DNA of 64,000 bases from Haematobia irritans (taxonomy: Eukaryota > Arthropoda > Insecta > Diptera > Muscidae): NCBI RefSeq assembly GCF_050003625.1, contig NC_134399.1, positions 154,250,473 to 154,314,472 on the forward strand. The letters are read 5' to 3'. The notes under the pieces are model-generated. The model did not search any database, was not told the origin of the DNA, and worked only from the letters and a program-made list of their open reading frames with translations. Position 1 is the first letter of the stretch, and every line of letters begins with the position of its first letter. Made by a program: the position numbers and the translations under genes. Of the stretch, positions 31,806-43,569 are shown piece after piece.

Positions 31806-34261
31806 TTATACCCACCACCAGAGAATGGTGACGGGGTATAATAAGTTTGTCATTCCGTTTGTAACGCAACGAAATATCGATTTCCGACTATATAAAGTAT
31901 ATATATATTCTTGATCAGGCAGAAATTCTAAGACGATATAAGCATGTCCGTCTGTCCGTCTGTCTGTCTGTCTGGCTGTCTGTTGTAATCACGCTACAGC
32001 ATTCAATAATGGAGCTATCGTCCTGAAATTTGGCACAGAATCGTCTTTTGTCTGCGCGCAGGTCAAGTTCGAAGATGGGCTATATCGGGCCATGTTTTGG
32101 TATAGCCCCCATATAAACCGACCTCTTTCGCTTATAGAAACCGTAGTTTTCATCCAATTTGCGCGAAATTGAAAATCTAGAGATATTTTGGGACCTTGAA
32201 GAGGTGTGCCAAAAATGGAGAGTGTCGGTCCATGTTTTGGTATAGCCCCCATATAAACCGACCTCCTGATTTGGGGTCTTTCGCTTATAGAAACCGTAGT
32301 TTTCATCCAATTTGCGCGAAATTGAAAATCAAGAGATATTTTGGGACCTTGAAGAGGTGTGCCAAAAATGGTGAGTGTCGGTCCATGTTTTGGTATAGCC
32401 CCCATATAAACCGACCTCCCGATTTGGGGTCTTTCGCTTATAGAAATATATAGTTTTCATCCAATTTGCGCGAAATTGAAAATCTAGGGGTATTTTGGAA
32501 CCTTGAAGAGGTGTGCCAAAAATGGTGAGTGTCAGTGCATGTTTTGGTATAGCCCCCATATAGACCGATCTCCCGACTTTACTTCTTGGGCTTATAGAAT
32601 CCGTAGTTTTTATCCAATTTGCCTCAATTTCAAATTCTAGAGGTATTTTAGAACCATAAAGAGGTGTGCCAAAAATGGTGAGTAGCGGTCCATGTTTTGG
32701 TATAGTCCCCATATAAACCGATCTCCCGTATTTTCTTTTTGGGCTTATAGAATTCGTAGTTTTTATCCAATTTGCCTGAAACTGGAAATCTTTAGGTATT
32801 TTAGAACTGTGAAGAGGTGTGCCAAAAATGGTGAGTATCGGTCCATGTTTTGGTATAGCCCCCATATAGACCGAGCTCCCGATCTTATTTCTTACGCGTC
32901 TAGAAACAGTATTTTTTATCCGATTTGTCTGAAATTGAAAATCTAGAGGTATTGTGGGACTATAAAGAGGTGTGTCAAAAATGGTCCGTATCGGTCCATG
33001 TTTTGGTATAGCCCACATATAGACCGATCTCCCGATTTTGCTTCTAGGTCTTCTAGAAACTATATTTACCATCCGATTTGCCTGAAATTGGAAATCTAGA
33101 GGTATTTGAGGACCATAAAAAGGTGTGCCGAAAATGGTGCTCATCGGTCCATATTTCGGTATAGCCCCCATATAGACTGATCTCCCGATTTTGCTTCTTG
33201 GGCTTCTAGAAACTATATTTCCTATCCGATTTTCCTGAAATTGAAAATCTAGAGTTCTTTTGGGACCATAAAAAGGTGTGTCGAAAATGGTGCCCATCGG
33301 TCCATGATTTGGTATAGCCCCCATATAGACCGATCTCCCGATTTTGCTTCTTGGGCTTCTAAAAACTATATTTACCATCCGATTTGCCTGAAATTCTAGA
33401 GCTTCTATAAACTTTATTTATTACCCGATTTTCCTGAAATTCGAAATCGAGATGTATTTTTGGACCACTAATAAGTGTGCCGAAATTGAGGTATATCGAG
33501 GACCATTTTTTGGTATAACCCCCATATAGACTGATCTCTCGATTTTTACTTCATGGGCGTCTAGATACTATATTTTTTAGCCGATTTGTTTGAAATTGAA
33601 AATCTGGAGGTATTTTAAGAACACATATATGTGAGTAGCAAATGATGCCTATCGGTCCATGTTTTGGTATAGCCCCAATATAGATCGATCTCCCGGCTTT
33701 ATTTCTTGGGCTTCTAGAATCCGTAGTTTTTATACGATTTGCTGGAAATTAGTAATCTATAATGAAATTTTAGACAAACGAAATTTCCTTTTCGTATAAA
33801 GTATTTTCGTTTATTCAACGATTGTCTCTAAAATGTATGTCAAAAAAAAAAAAACTTTGCTTGCCTAAAATTACGTTTCTCAAAAAAGAAAACACTTATT
33901 TCATGGTCATGAAAATTGCTTGAAACTGAAAGTAGAATTTCCAGATTTAACTCATCGTATTTGTTTAAATAATGGCGGAAATAATCTACAGATTTAAGAT
34001 TTCAAATCAAGTCGTAATTTCATAATATACACGATATGTTTATAATTCTCTAAACCTCAAACAAAATTGGTTCTCATAAATCCAGAATCTGATCTGGTCT
34101 TCATTGACTTGCTTGGGAGAAGATTTGTCATCAAACCCCCTACAATTCTATATATGATCAAGGAACCCACTACGACGAAGAGTTTTCAAACTAAACTATT
34201 ATATTTGATTCATGGTGGTGGGTATTTAAGATTCGGCCGAATTTACTGCTTTATATACTTG
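31806..34261 (-). mobile_element. HINE-like family C element
   Basis: Read on minus, the head is CAAGTATATAAAGCAGTAAA, then TTCGGCCGAATC and ACCCACCACCATG (34,210-34,261), and the tail is CCCCGTCACCATTCTCTGGT followed by GGGTATA (31,806-31,842). A (GTCY)n tract lies at 31,945-31,985. Eleven or so modules of about 153 bp (core TATATGGGGGCTATACCAAA) fill 32,085-33,700. One frame stays open for 349 codons through seven modules because each unit is 51 codons long. Confidence 0.75.
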
Positions 34262-34299
34262 TTTTTTTTTTTTTTTAAAGGAAACATCTACAGCTACAT

Positions 34300-34765
34300 C
34301 TACATTTCGATATTGGAGGGAACTGAACACTTAAGTGTCCTTTATACGCCCAACCTAAACGGGAGGTTGATCTATATGGGAGCTGACTTTACCCGGTAAA
34401 TACAAAAATTTGGCATTTCTCTTTATGGAACCAAAATACCTATAGAGTTCCAATTTCACGAGTCTATGTTAGATGTTCAAGAATTTTAGTCGAATTATGG
34501 GTATATGTGGAGGCAAACAAGAAAATACAAGCGAAAGTTCGGACAGGACGAATCTGATGAAATTTTATATGGGGCTATACGTAAAAGTGGTCCGATATGG
34601 CCCATTTGCAATACCATACGACCTACATACAATAACAACTAATTTTACCAAGTTTCAAGTCGATAGCTTGTTTCCGTGTCCCCCCGTTGACTTTAAACGG
34701 GGATGCATTTTGGAATATTTCAGCTACTAATTAAAACAAAACAGTAACAACAATTTATAAAGGTA
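34300..34765 (+). repeat. Family J repeat, copy 2
   Basis: This is the second copy of the 26.4-26.9 kb sequence (TGGAGGGAACTGAACACTTA through CAGTAACAACAATTTATAAA). It is shorter in the middle and keeps the CCCCCGTTGACTTTAAACGG hairpin. Confidence 0.6.
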
Positions 34766-35020
34766 TAATAACACTAGTATACACTCAAAATGTACACTTG
34801 ATGAAAATCAACTTTTTTTATGTATTTTGAGCTGCTGAATTCGAAAAAAAATTTAAAATTTTGTATAGAAGAGTTTTTTAGATATCCCGTTATTTTTAAA
34901 ATTTCGCTCTTTTTCCACTCAATTTTTCAAAAAATTTTTCGAATTCAGCAGCTCAAAATGCATAAGAAAAGTTGATTTTCATCAAGTGTACATGCATTTT
35001 TTTTTGTAGACTAGTGTAAT
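34766..35020. mobile_element. Foldback element with long palindromic arms
   Basis: Arms of about 66 bp, from TGTACACTTGATGAAAATCA (34,791) to the inverse ending TGTACA (34,992), with the GAGCTGCTGAATTCGA motif in both arms and a 70-bp loop. Outer ACACTAGT/ACTAGTGT words extend the symmetry. Noncoding. Confidence 0.7.
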
Positions 35021-35069
35021 TAATAAAAGCTTTGGAAGTATACAAATTACCAACTTTAGAAAACAAGGT

Positions 35070-35275
35070 GCTAATTGATTGATTCCGGTAATTGCCATTT
35101 CGGTATGTCCTCCATAGGACGCAGGGCGTTGCGCCTTGTCGGTGGTAGACGTTCTCGGGCTATGTGGAACCACTGTGCCAAAAACCAAAAAGAACATTGC
35201 CCGAAGAAAATAATTCTCAGTAGGACAAACAGGTTCTGCAATGAATGCGAGGATCATCTTGCAGAGCGGTAAAAG
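35070..35275 (+). pseudogene. Cysteine-rich coding remnant of uncertain origin
   Basis: A G+C-rich island with an open frame ending at a TAA (35,270). It contains RRALRLVGGRRSRAMWNHC, two more cysteines (HCPKK, RFCNECEDHLAER) and a His. The C-x2-C...H pattern after basic residues is reminiscent of the C-terminal zinc ribbon of piggyBac-type transposases, but the match is weak. It could also be a lone exon of a host gene. No upstream exon or promoter was found. Confidence 0.3.
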
Positions 35276-35543
35276 AAAAACTTATTCAACCTAATCTGAA
35301 GAGAGTTACCAAACCACTTTTCACATGACCACATTTTGGTAAGTAAAGATTCAAAGAATTACAGCTCTCTATGCCAGTAAACTCTACATAAGACAGATTG
35401 CAACGAAGCAAACAACGAAAACATATACGACTTAAAGCACCATTGCCTTTATTCCACTTGACAGTCAAGTTTTTTTCATCGAACATATAGGAACCGTTTT
35501 CTCAACACGCAAGTGTATAAAAAAATTACTTCAAATAACAACA

Positions 35544-36089
35544 ATGAATTTTTTATTATATTTCATTGGACTTCAAGTAATCTTCAGTCAATATACAATA
35601 AGAACTGTGAAAAGTGCAGCTATAATTTGTGATGATGCCAAATTAATTAAAGCAACTGAAAGCAAAGAAGTTGAAAATAAATTCGCCCACAATACTTCCG
35701 TACATCATTTACAGCACGAACAGCCGCCATCTTATGAAGGAACAAATAAACTGAATATATTTCTACATAAAATACAATGTTCTTTGGAGAAGGCTAAACC
35801 ATGGATAGATGAACTGCAGCAAGAAGCTAAACGATTGGAAGAAGCAGCCAAAATTTTGGGTTTAGGTATTCTAAATAGTTTTGGAGATTTTATCCACAAA
35901 TTGGCAGAAGATGATCCAGTTAAGAGTCCAGCAAATGCAACAGCTGGCCATATGGAAAGCAACATAACAACAACAACAACAACGCAGGAGGTGTCTACAG
36001 AAAAAATATCTGATTTTTTGTGCCCTGATGGTTTTGTAGCCGATCATAATGGCATATGTGAAAGAATTGAGGATAATTTAAGTTTATAA
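35544..36089 (+). CDS. Secreted four-cysteine protein, divergent paralogue (gene 1 of 3)
   Basis: 181 residues, one exon. The signal peptide spans residues 1-25 (hydrophobic 3-15, likely cleavage after VKSA). The mature start AIICDDAKL matches IECDDKKL and LDCDEQKL of the genes at 41 and 51 kb. Cysteines lie at 29, 79, 160 and 172; the last pair (CPDGFVADHNGIC) has the same 11-residue spacing as its paralogues. Residues 85-120 form an amphipathic helix. Possible N-glycosylation sites are N50, N131 and N140 before a Thr run. TATA-like sequences lie at 35,484 and 35,514. AATAAA overlaps the region just after the stop (36,090). Function unknown; an extracellular role is inferred from the signal peptide. 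The middle region has diverged strongly, so relationship to the other two rests on layout and end motifs. Confidence 0.75.
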   Translation: MNFLLYFIGLQVIFSQYTIRTVKSAAIICDDAKLIKATESKEVENKFAHNTSVHHLQHEQPPSYEGTNKLNIFLHKIQCSLEKAKPWIDELQQEAKRLEEAAKILGLGILNSFGDFIHKLAEDDPVKSPANATAGHMESNITTTTTTQEVSTEKISDFLCPDGFVADHNGICERIEDNLSL

Positions 36090-36268
36090 TAAATAGACAA
36101 AAATAGAAATATTGAAGAGAAAGTTTTTTTTTCTGAAGAATATAACTCTTTGTGAAAAATACGTTTTAAAAATTTCCACTTAGTTGGTTGTATGCTTTTC
36201 ACTCGAAAACAAGTTTTTTTTTACAAAATTTTCTGTAGAAATAAAATTTTGTCAACATTTTATTCTTA

Positions 36269-37002
36269 CCCCCAATTTCATAAAGCTCCGTTAGTGTTCC
36301 ATTAATTAACCAACTTTTAAACCGTATTATGGACGAAGCTGTCATCTTGCCTTTATATTCTATAGGCCAGTTAGGAACTTAAATGACGGAAATTTTTCAG
36401 TTAAAGTTAACCTGAGACATGATATATGCAATTTACTTTCTGTTAACTGGCAGTTAAAGCCTAACGGAGCTACACTCCAAAAAAAAGTGAACTCTCTATT
36501 TCACTAAAACCATATTAACTTTATATTAGTTCATAGAATCATTATGTTTGGAAAAAGTTTATTTTAGTCAAATAATTTTTTGCGTATGTTAGTTAAATGA
36601 ACTAAAAAACGGGAAAAGGTTATACACAAATAAAGCATAAAGATTTCCTAATTTCGTATTTCTTACAAAATAGTTCATTATTTCTTTAAATTTGTAAATT
36701 TTACCAAAAATGTGTCCATCGTGAACTTCGTATGTCACTAAAGAAATTCTTGCAATTTTGAACTCCAAGATTTCTCTTAAAACTAAAAAATTTTCTTTAA
36801 CTACTGAAAAAATTTAGTTATGTCTAATAAATTTTCTTGAATTTTTCGAAAAATATTTACTTATTTTTGCCATATCGGAGTGATGCCAGCGCTTGTAATA
36901 CCGTTTAGTTAAAATTTTCTAAAAAAGTTCCAAATTTTCTAAAATTAATCGAAAGTTATCTTTCCTGGTGGGTTCACTGTTTTTTCAGTGTATATGAAAA
37001 TG
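36269..37002 (+). repeat. TIR repeat family E, copy 2, with nested MITE
   Basis: CCCAATTTCATAAAGCTCCG opens the copy, and CTAACGGAGCTA plus TATGAAAATGG close it around an inserted MITE. Without the insert the copy is about 215 bp, like copy 3. Confidence 0.65.
36473..36990. mobile_element. TA-flanked TIR MITE inside family E
   Basis: Ends CACTCCAAAAAAAAGTGAAC and GTTCACTGTTTTTTCAGTG are flanked by TA (36,471 and 36,991). 518 bp, noncoding. The host repeat has the uninterrupted sequence GGAGATACATGAAAATGG in copy 3. Confidence 0.75.
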
Positions 37003-38860
37003 GCCGTTATAGAAATAAAATTTTGACAAAATTTTTTATAGAAATAAAATTTTGAAAAATTTTTGGTAGAAATAAAATTTTACAAAATTTCCTATAGAAA
37101 TAAAATTTTGACAAAATTTTCTAAAAAGATAAAATTTTTACAAAATTTTCTATAGATATAAAATTCTTACAAAATTTTCTATAGAGATAAAATTTTTACA
37201 AAATTTTCTATAGAAATAAAATTTTGGCAAAATTTTCTATAGAGATAAAATTTTGAAAAAATTTTCTATAGAAATAAAATTTTGACCAAATATTCTATAT
37301 AAATACAATTTTGACAAAATATTCTATAGAAATACTTTTTTGACAAAATTTTCATTTTCTATAGCAATAAAATTTTGACAACATTTTTTACAGAAATAAA
37401 ATTTTGACAAGATTTTCTATAGAAATAAAATTTTGACAAAATTTTCTATAGAAATAAAATTTTGACAAAATCTTCTACAGAAATAAATTTTTGCCAAAAT
37501 TTTGTATAGAAATAAAATTTTGACAAAATTTTTTATAGAAATAAAATTTTTCAAAGAAATTTTATAGAAATAGAATTTTTATATTACATGTTAGCCTGAT
37601 ACCGAAACAGGCAATTGACGTCCAAATGCATTATATCTAATTATACAATTATTTTTCGAGCTTTATGGACAGATATAGATTAAGGAACATGGTTAATAGA
37701 GCCATTGAAAAGAAAACGCCAGATACCAATCTATACACGCCTGGACTGTACATGTTTCGGTTCGGGCGAATGAACCTTTCCACAGCCTTTAGTATAGATC
37801 TGGCTGGGAGAGATAACTCAATTTTGGGCCCTTTATGCTAACTCCTCCATAAGGAAAATTTTTTTTTATTCTATCGAAATAAAATTTTGACAAAATTTTG
37901 CATAGAAATAACATTTTGACAAAATTTTCTGTAGAAATAAAATTTTTAGAACATTTTCTATAGAAATAAAATTTTGATAAAATTGTCTACAGAAATAAAA
38001 TTTTGATAAAATTTCTATAGAAATAAAATTCTTACAAAATGTTCTAAAGATATAAAATTTTGAGTAAATTTTCTACAGAAATAAAATATTGATAAAATTT
38101 TCTATAGAAATAACATTATCAGAACATTTTATAATAGAGTTAACAATTTTGACAAGAATTTCTATAGAAATAAAATTTTGACAACATTTTTCTATAGAAA
38201 TAAAATTTTGACGAAATTTCCTATTGAAATAAAATTTTGTAAAAATTTTGACAAAATTTTCAAAAGAGATAAAAATTTTTACAAAATTTTCTATAGATTC
38301 AAAATTCTTACAAGATTTTCCATAGAGATAAATTTTGACAAAATTTTCTATAGAAATAAAATTTTGACAAAATGTTCTAAAGATATACAATTTTGAGAAA
38401 ATTTACTACAGAAATAAAATTTTGATAAAATTTTAATTTGAAATAAAATATGGAAAAAAAAATTTTTTTAGAAATAAAATTTTGACAAAATTTCCTATAG
38501 AAATAAAATTTTGAAAAAATTTTCTATAGAAATAAAATATTGATAAAATTTTCTATAGAAATAAAATATTTTTATGTTAGCCTGATATCAACGCAGGCTG
38601 GGTTTTCGTCCAAAGCAATTACTTTACATTAATTACAATTTTAAATGCGAGCTAATTGGACATGAAGACTAAGGAATTGGTGTTATTATGCTGTTGAAAA
38701 GAAAATGCCAGATACTCATCTTACAAGCCTGACTATACATATGTTTCAGTGTTGGCTAATCCACATTTCCATAGTCTCTAGTAAGATCTGGCTGGGTGAG
38801 ATGATTCAATTTGGGTCTTATATGCTAATTTCTTATGGAAATTATATACGAGAATCATTT
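37003..38860 (-). repeat. 29-bp satellite in a two-unit higher-order repeat
   Basis: Two blocks of the 29-bp unit (37,003-37,585 and 37,866-38,572) are each followed by a related spacer of about 280 bp (37,586-37,865 and 38,573-38,860). Shared spacer words include ATGTTAGCCTGATA, GAAAAGAAAA-GCCAGATAC and AGATCTGGCTGGG. The approximate 1-kb unit was duplicated in tandem and has since diverged. Confidence 0.8.
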
Positions 38861-39064
38861 CTCCCAAGTTGAATCATTTTTTCTCCACCACTGTGCATCA
38901 TTTTCCCATATAGCTACAATCCCTTAATCTTAATTTCTTGGTGAAAGTTGAATTATGTCCAAGATGGGTGTATTTCCGATTAAAAAAAGTACTCGCGTAC
39001 AAAATTTGAAATGTTTTATATTTAATACATGAGTTTTATTAAAACTGCGTCATTTTTAATTAAA

Positions 39065-40080
39065 ACAAGTAAGGAAAGTCTAAAGTCGGGCGGGGCCGAC
39101 TATATTATACCCTTGTAGATCTAAATTTTCGATACCATATCACATCCGTCAAATGTGTTGGGGGCTATACATAAAGGTTTGTCCCAAATACATACATTTA
39201 AATATCACTCGATTTGGACAGAATTTGATAGACTTTTACAAAATCTATAGACTCAAAATTTAAGTTGGCTAATGCACTAGGGTGGAACACAATGTTAGTA
39301 AAATAATATGGGAAACATTTAAATCTGAAGCAATTTTAAGGAAACTTTTATTATGATTTATCGCTCGCTATATATGTATTAGAAGCTTAGGAATATTAGA
39401 GTCAGTTTTACAATCTTTCGACTAAGCAGTGGTGATTTTACAAGGAAAATTTTGGTATTTTGACATATATATGGGAGCTATATCTAAATCTGAATCGATT
39501 TCAACCAAATTTGGCACGCATAGCTACAATGCTAAATTTACTCCCTGTGCAAAATTTCAACCAAATTCGGCCAAAAATTTGGCTTCTGGGGCCATATAAG
39601 TCCATATCGGGCGAAAGATATATATGGGAGCTATATCTAAATCTGAACCGATTTCAATCAAATTTTGCACACTTGACTATACAACTAAGTGTTATGTTTG
39701 TAGAACATTTCAAGCAAATCGGTATAAAACTTTGGCTGCTGGGTCCATATTAGTGCATATCGGGCGAAAGGTATATATGGGAGCTATATCTAAATCTAAA
39801 CCGATTTCTTTCAAAATCAATAGGGATCTATTCTGACCCAAATTAGGAACATGTGCTAAATTTGAAGGCGATTGGACTTAAATTGCGACGTAGACTTTGA
39901 TCACAAAAATGTGTTCACAGACAGACGGACGGACGGACAGACGGACATGGTTATATCGACTCAGGGACCCACCCTGAGCATTATTGCCAAAGACACCATG
40001 TGTCTATCTCGTCTCTTCTGGGTGTTACAAACATATGCACTAACTTATAATACCCTGTTCCACAGTGTGGCGCAGGGTAT
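39065..40080 (+). mobile_element. HINE-like family A, copy 3
   Basis: Head ACAAGTAAGGAAAGTCTAAA plus the GC hairpin, three modules, an ACAGACGGACGGACGGACAG tract (39,918), and the tail hairpin ending CGCAGGGTAT. Shorter than copy 1 through loss of modules. Confidence 0.7.
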
Positions 40081-40280
40081 AGAAATAATAAATTATAATA
40101 AGTCTATTGATTCCACTTATTTTGATTTCGGCTTTAGTGAATTTTTGAGTGATTTGTGCAACCCAGCTGGTTACAGAAAAGTTCAAAAAAGAACGTGGAA
40201 TTAAGAACACCAAATTTTCACGTTCGTGGATTTGACGTGAATAGTGGAAGTGGAATTGAAGTGGATATCGGACCATGGGT

Positions 40281-40565
40281 GAAAATTTTCTATAGAAATA
40301 CAATTTTGACAAAATTTTCTATAGAAATACAATTTTGACAAAATTTTCTATAGAAATAGAATTTTAAGAAAATTTTCTATAGAAATGGAATTTTGGAAAA
40401 ATTTTCTACAGAAAGCAAATGTTGACAAAATTTTCTGCAGAAAAAAAATTTTGACAACATTTTCTATAGAAACAAAATGTTGACAAAAATTTCTATAGAA
40501 CTGAAAATTTTACAAAATTTTCTGTAGAACAAAAACTTTGAGAAAATTTTCTATACAAAAATAAA
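40281..40565 (-). repeat. 29-bp satellite block S7
   Basis: About ten diverged units (ATAGAAATACAATTTTGACA and variants) following a short unique stretch at 40,085-40,280. Confidence 0.8.
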
Positions 40566-40965
40566 ATAGCCTAAAATAACCTGGACTTCCCTGTCTCATG
40601 TCCACTATGATACATCTAAGCCAGTGTTGCGCACTCAGTCGTTTTCTGCTTGTAATCCATGAACTCAATTCTGTCCGATAAGTGTGTCGGTTCGAATATA
40701 TCTATTAATGACTTTTAGTTATATCAAAATTGTTTAACCCCTAACTACGTAATAGTGAAACGATAAGAAAATCAGTCTAAGAGTTTAAATTTAGAATTTT
40801 CTCCGAATATTCTTTGTAACAACAACACAATTTACATTAAACTATTGAATAGTAACCCTATTATAACATTACTTATCATTCAAATTTGTAGATTGCAAAT
40901 ACTGCATACAACGATCACCCAGGGAGAAATGATATCAGTTCTTGGAAATCGACCCACCGAAAGGC

Positions 40966-41000
40966 CACAGATAAAAAGGCAACCATACTTGATTCAATTA
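40966..41000 (+). promoter_or_regulatory. Candidate core promoter of secreted gene 2
   Basis: A TATA-like GATAAAAAGG (about 40,971) stands about 25 bp before an initiator-like ATTCAATTAAG (about 40,995). This would give a 5' leader of about 175 nt before the ATG at 41,172. Confidence 0.4.
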
Positions 41001-41171
41001 AGAGCCTAATCGCTCAACAATAGAAAATCGTAATTGTTAAGCGAGAAGACAGATATTTATCCAAGAAGGCGATGAATGTCAGTCAGTAATCCGTGAGGCA
41101 TCAACGAAATCACATAGGGTCTGAAAGAAAAAGAAATTTCTGCATTGAAAAGGGGATCAACGACGACCAAT

Positions 41172-41711
41172 ATGAAACACCCACAACTTATACTGATAAC
41201 GACTTTTGTTCTAGTTTTATCCGCATTTACCACCATTCATGGGGATTTAATCGAATGTGATGATAAGAAACTTATGCCTTCACTCCCCGATGTTCCAATA
41301 TTTGGCGCTAAAGTGGCAAGTAGCGAAGAGGATAAAAATACCAAAGTTAAGGATGTTCTCAAAGAATGGAGTTGTACGCTGAAGAAGAAAACTTCTGATC
41401 TGGGTGATAATGTTCGTGAAAAGACCAAACAATGGGCTGAGAGTATACGTGAAAGTTTTAAAAAACTCAAAGAGAAATCTAAAGATATACACAAAAAATT
41501 GGAAACCAAATATCAAGATTTTAAAGAACGCATAAGCAAGGATTCCGATGAATCTGTGGAGATTAAAGAGAAAAAACTTTTTCTCAAAAATATTCCGGAT
41601 GACTTCACAAAAACAGTTGTAGTTCACATTGATCCGGAATGTGGTCATGGTCATATACTGGATGCATTGGGTAATTGTAAGAAATTGAAAGATTATGAAG
41701 GTTTTAAATAA
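41172..41711 (+). CDS. Secreted four-cysteine helical protein (gene 2 of 3)
   Basis: 179 residues from the first in-frame ATG (41,172), preceded by ACCAAT; sequence upstream of it has no ATG in frame. The signal peptide is residues 1-24 (cleavage after TTIHG). Cysteines are at 29, 68, 157 and 169. Residues 65-125 are a long, strongly charged amphipathic helix rich in Lys and Glu (KKLKEKSKDIHKKLETKYQD), resembling apolipoprotein or LEA-type helices, and could bind lipid or another small ligand. The C-terminal motif ECGHGHILDALGNC is shared with gene 3. The stop overlaps AATAAA. Single exon. It is the intact member closest to the 51-kb gene. Family not recognised; abundance in haemolymph, saliva or reproductive fluid is plausible but inferred. 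Confidence 0.85.
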   Translation: MKHPQLILITTFVLVLSAFTTIHGDLIECDDKKLMPSLPDVPIFGAKVASSEEDKNTKVKDVLKEWSCTLKKKTSDLGDNVREKTKQWAESIRESFKKLKEKSKDIHKKLETKYQDFKERISKDSDESVEIKEKKLFLKNIPDDFTKTVVVHIDPECGHGHILDALGNCKKLKDYEGFK

Positions 41712-42445
41712 ATAAAGAATTGAATGGATAATAGTTTTAAGAGTCTATGGGAAGAGGAGTTTGGTTTTTTTATTTTAAGTGCAGGATATTTGCTTTGACT
41801 ATTGTATACAAAAAATCTGCAGTAAATAAAATTATAAAAAAAAATTGGTAGATCATTATTTATTGTATCCTTCTTAGAAAATAGAAATTTAAAAGGTTCT
41901 GAAACACTATTCAAATCCAAGTGAATTCATCAGAATGATAACGGACGGCGTTGTATAGAAAACAAGTAAGGAAAGTCTAAAGTCGGGCGGGGCCGACTAT
42001 ATTATACCCTGCACCACTTTGTAGATCTAAATTTTCGATACCATATCACATCCGTCAAATGTGTTGGGTGCTATATATAAAGGTTTGTCCTAAATACATA
42101 CATTAAAATATCACTCGATTTGGACAGAATTTGATAGACTTTTACAAAATCTATAGACTCAAAATTTAAGTCCGCACTAGGGAGGAACACAATGTTAGTA
42201 AAAAAAAAAATATGGGAAACATTTAAATCTGAAGCAATTTTAAGGAAACTTCGCAAAAGTTTATTTATAATTTATCGCCCGATATATATGTATTAGAAGT
42301 TTAGGAAAATTAGAGTAATTTTTACAACTTTTCGACTAAGCAATGGCGATTTTACAAGCAAAATGTTGGTATTTTGACCATTTTTGTCGAAATCAGAAAA
42401 ACATATATATGGGAGCTATACATTAGCGTAGCTAGACAATTTTCC

Positions 42446-43432
42446 TACACGCTCACAAAAAATCGCTTCTGTAACATATACTCCCAAACATATTTTGCTT
42501 CAAGCATATATATTTTTGGGTATTGCCCAAACATTTATATGTTTGATCTCTTCCAATATATAATATGTTTGAAAGCATATTGGTCTAAACAATATATGTT
42601 TGGGTAGTCTAAGTTCCAAACATTTTGTATTTTTGCATCCAAATTCAATAATGTTGTCTTCCAAAAAACAATATGTTATTATGTGAACATATAATATGTT
42701 TGGAAGCATTTTGCACCCAAAAATATTATATGCTTAAAAAAAATTCTCCCAAACAATATTGTGCTCAAAATTTTATTTATTTATTTATATATTTACAATC
42801 ATAATGAATTATGAAAATAAACAGGTAATATAGGTGCTAACAACATAGGTTTTCGACCTGAATGCTCAAAATTTTGTTTCTGCCCAATTGTATATTCCCC
42901 CACATCTTTCTCACTTCCACGAGATTTTTTAGTTCTTAGCACCTTTTTCAAACAATACAAACATTGTAGAAGAAATTATTCAATTTTATGATTTTTGTTT
43001 TTATTTTAATTTTACCTTTTGCCGGACGGGGATTCAAACAGCGGACCACACAGTTTGTAAGGATCAAAGAAGTATCTGATCAATTGACCAAGGAAAAATA
43101 AAATGTTAATTTTGTAATAACAAGCAACAACCACCAACTTAATTCAATATCGCTCCCTGTTAAATAGCGCTCCAAGCTACTAAACACATATATGTTTATA
43201 GGCTATTTCTAAATTAATATATGTTTGCATCCAAGCATATTATATTTACAAACATTTTATGTCCCAAACATAATATGTTCTAACATATTAACATATATGT
43301 CCCAAACATGTTATGCTAGATTATGAACATTATATGCTTGCACTCAAAAATATTGTGTTTAAAAATTTGTGTTCCAAACATATAATGTTTATAGCCAAAC
43401 ATATGAAAAACAGTCTTTTTCATCCGTGTAGG
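42446..43432 (+). mobile_element. AT-rich TIR element, family D, with nested tRNA-like SINE
   Basis: End words CCTACACGCTCACAAAAAA and, inverted, CCTACACGGATGAAAAAGAC. The interior is full of CCAAACATATAATATG-type repeats. Fragments recur at 21.55, 47.99, 55.01 and 56.28 kb. A SINE-like sequence sits at about 42,880-43,110. Confidence 0.6.
42880..43110 (-). mobile_element. tRNA-derived SINE, family 2, decayed copy
   Basis: On minus, a box B-like GTTTGAATCCCCGTCCGGCA (about 43,020-43,040) is followed by a body that matches 55,440-55,580 (AGAAATTATTCAATTTTAT, TTTTTTAGTTCTTAGCACC). Box A is eroded. Confidence 0.5.
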
Positions 43433-43569
43433 GAGGGCTATAGCCCCCCTAGCTAAAACTTTATGGACTGAACTTATAGGTTCAACTAATGTTTTATTTC
43501 ATAAAATTGAATAAAAAATAGACATCAAAATATTTCGACAATCCATTTATAATAAAGCAACTAAAAGTA

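Noticed and set aside
32329..33378. 349-codon open frame on minus as a protein gene
   Set aside because: It is made of seven copies of the 153-bp HINE module, begins and ends inside modules, and lacks a promoter or domain. Kept only as a repeat observation.
41145..41171. Nine-residue upstream extension of secreted gene 2
   Set aside because: It would need a TTG start; the first ATG at 41,172 gives a clean signal peptide and matches the start of the 51-kb paralogue.
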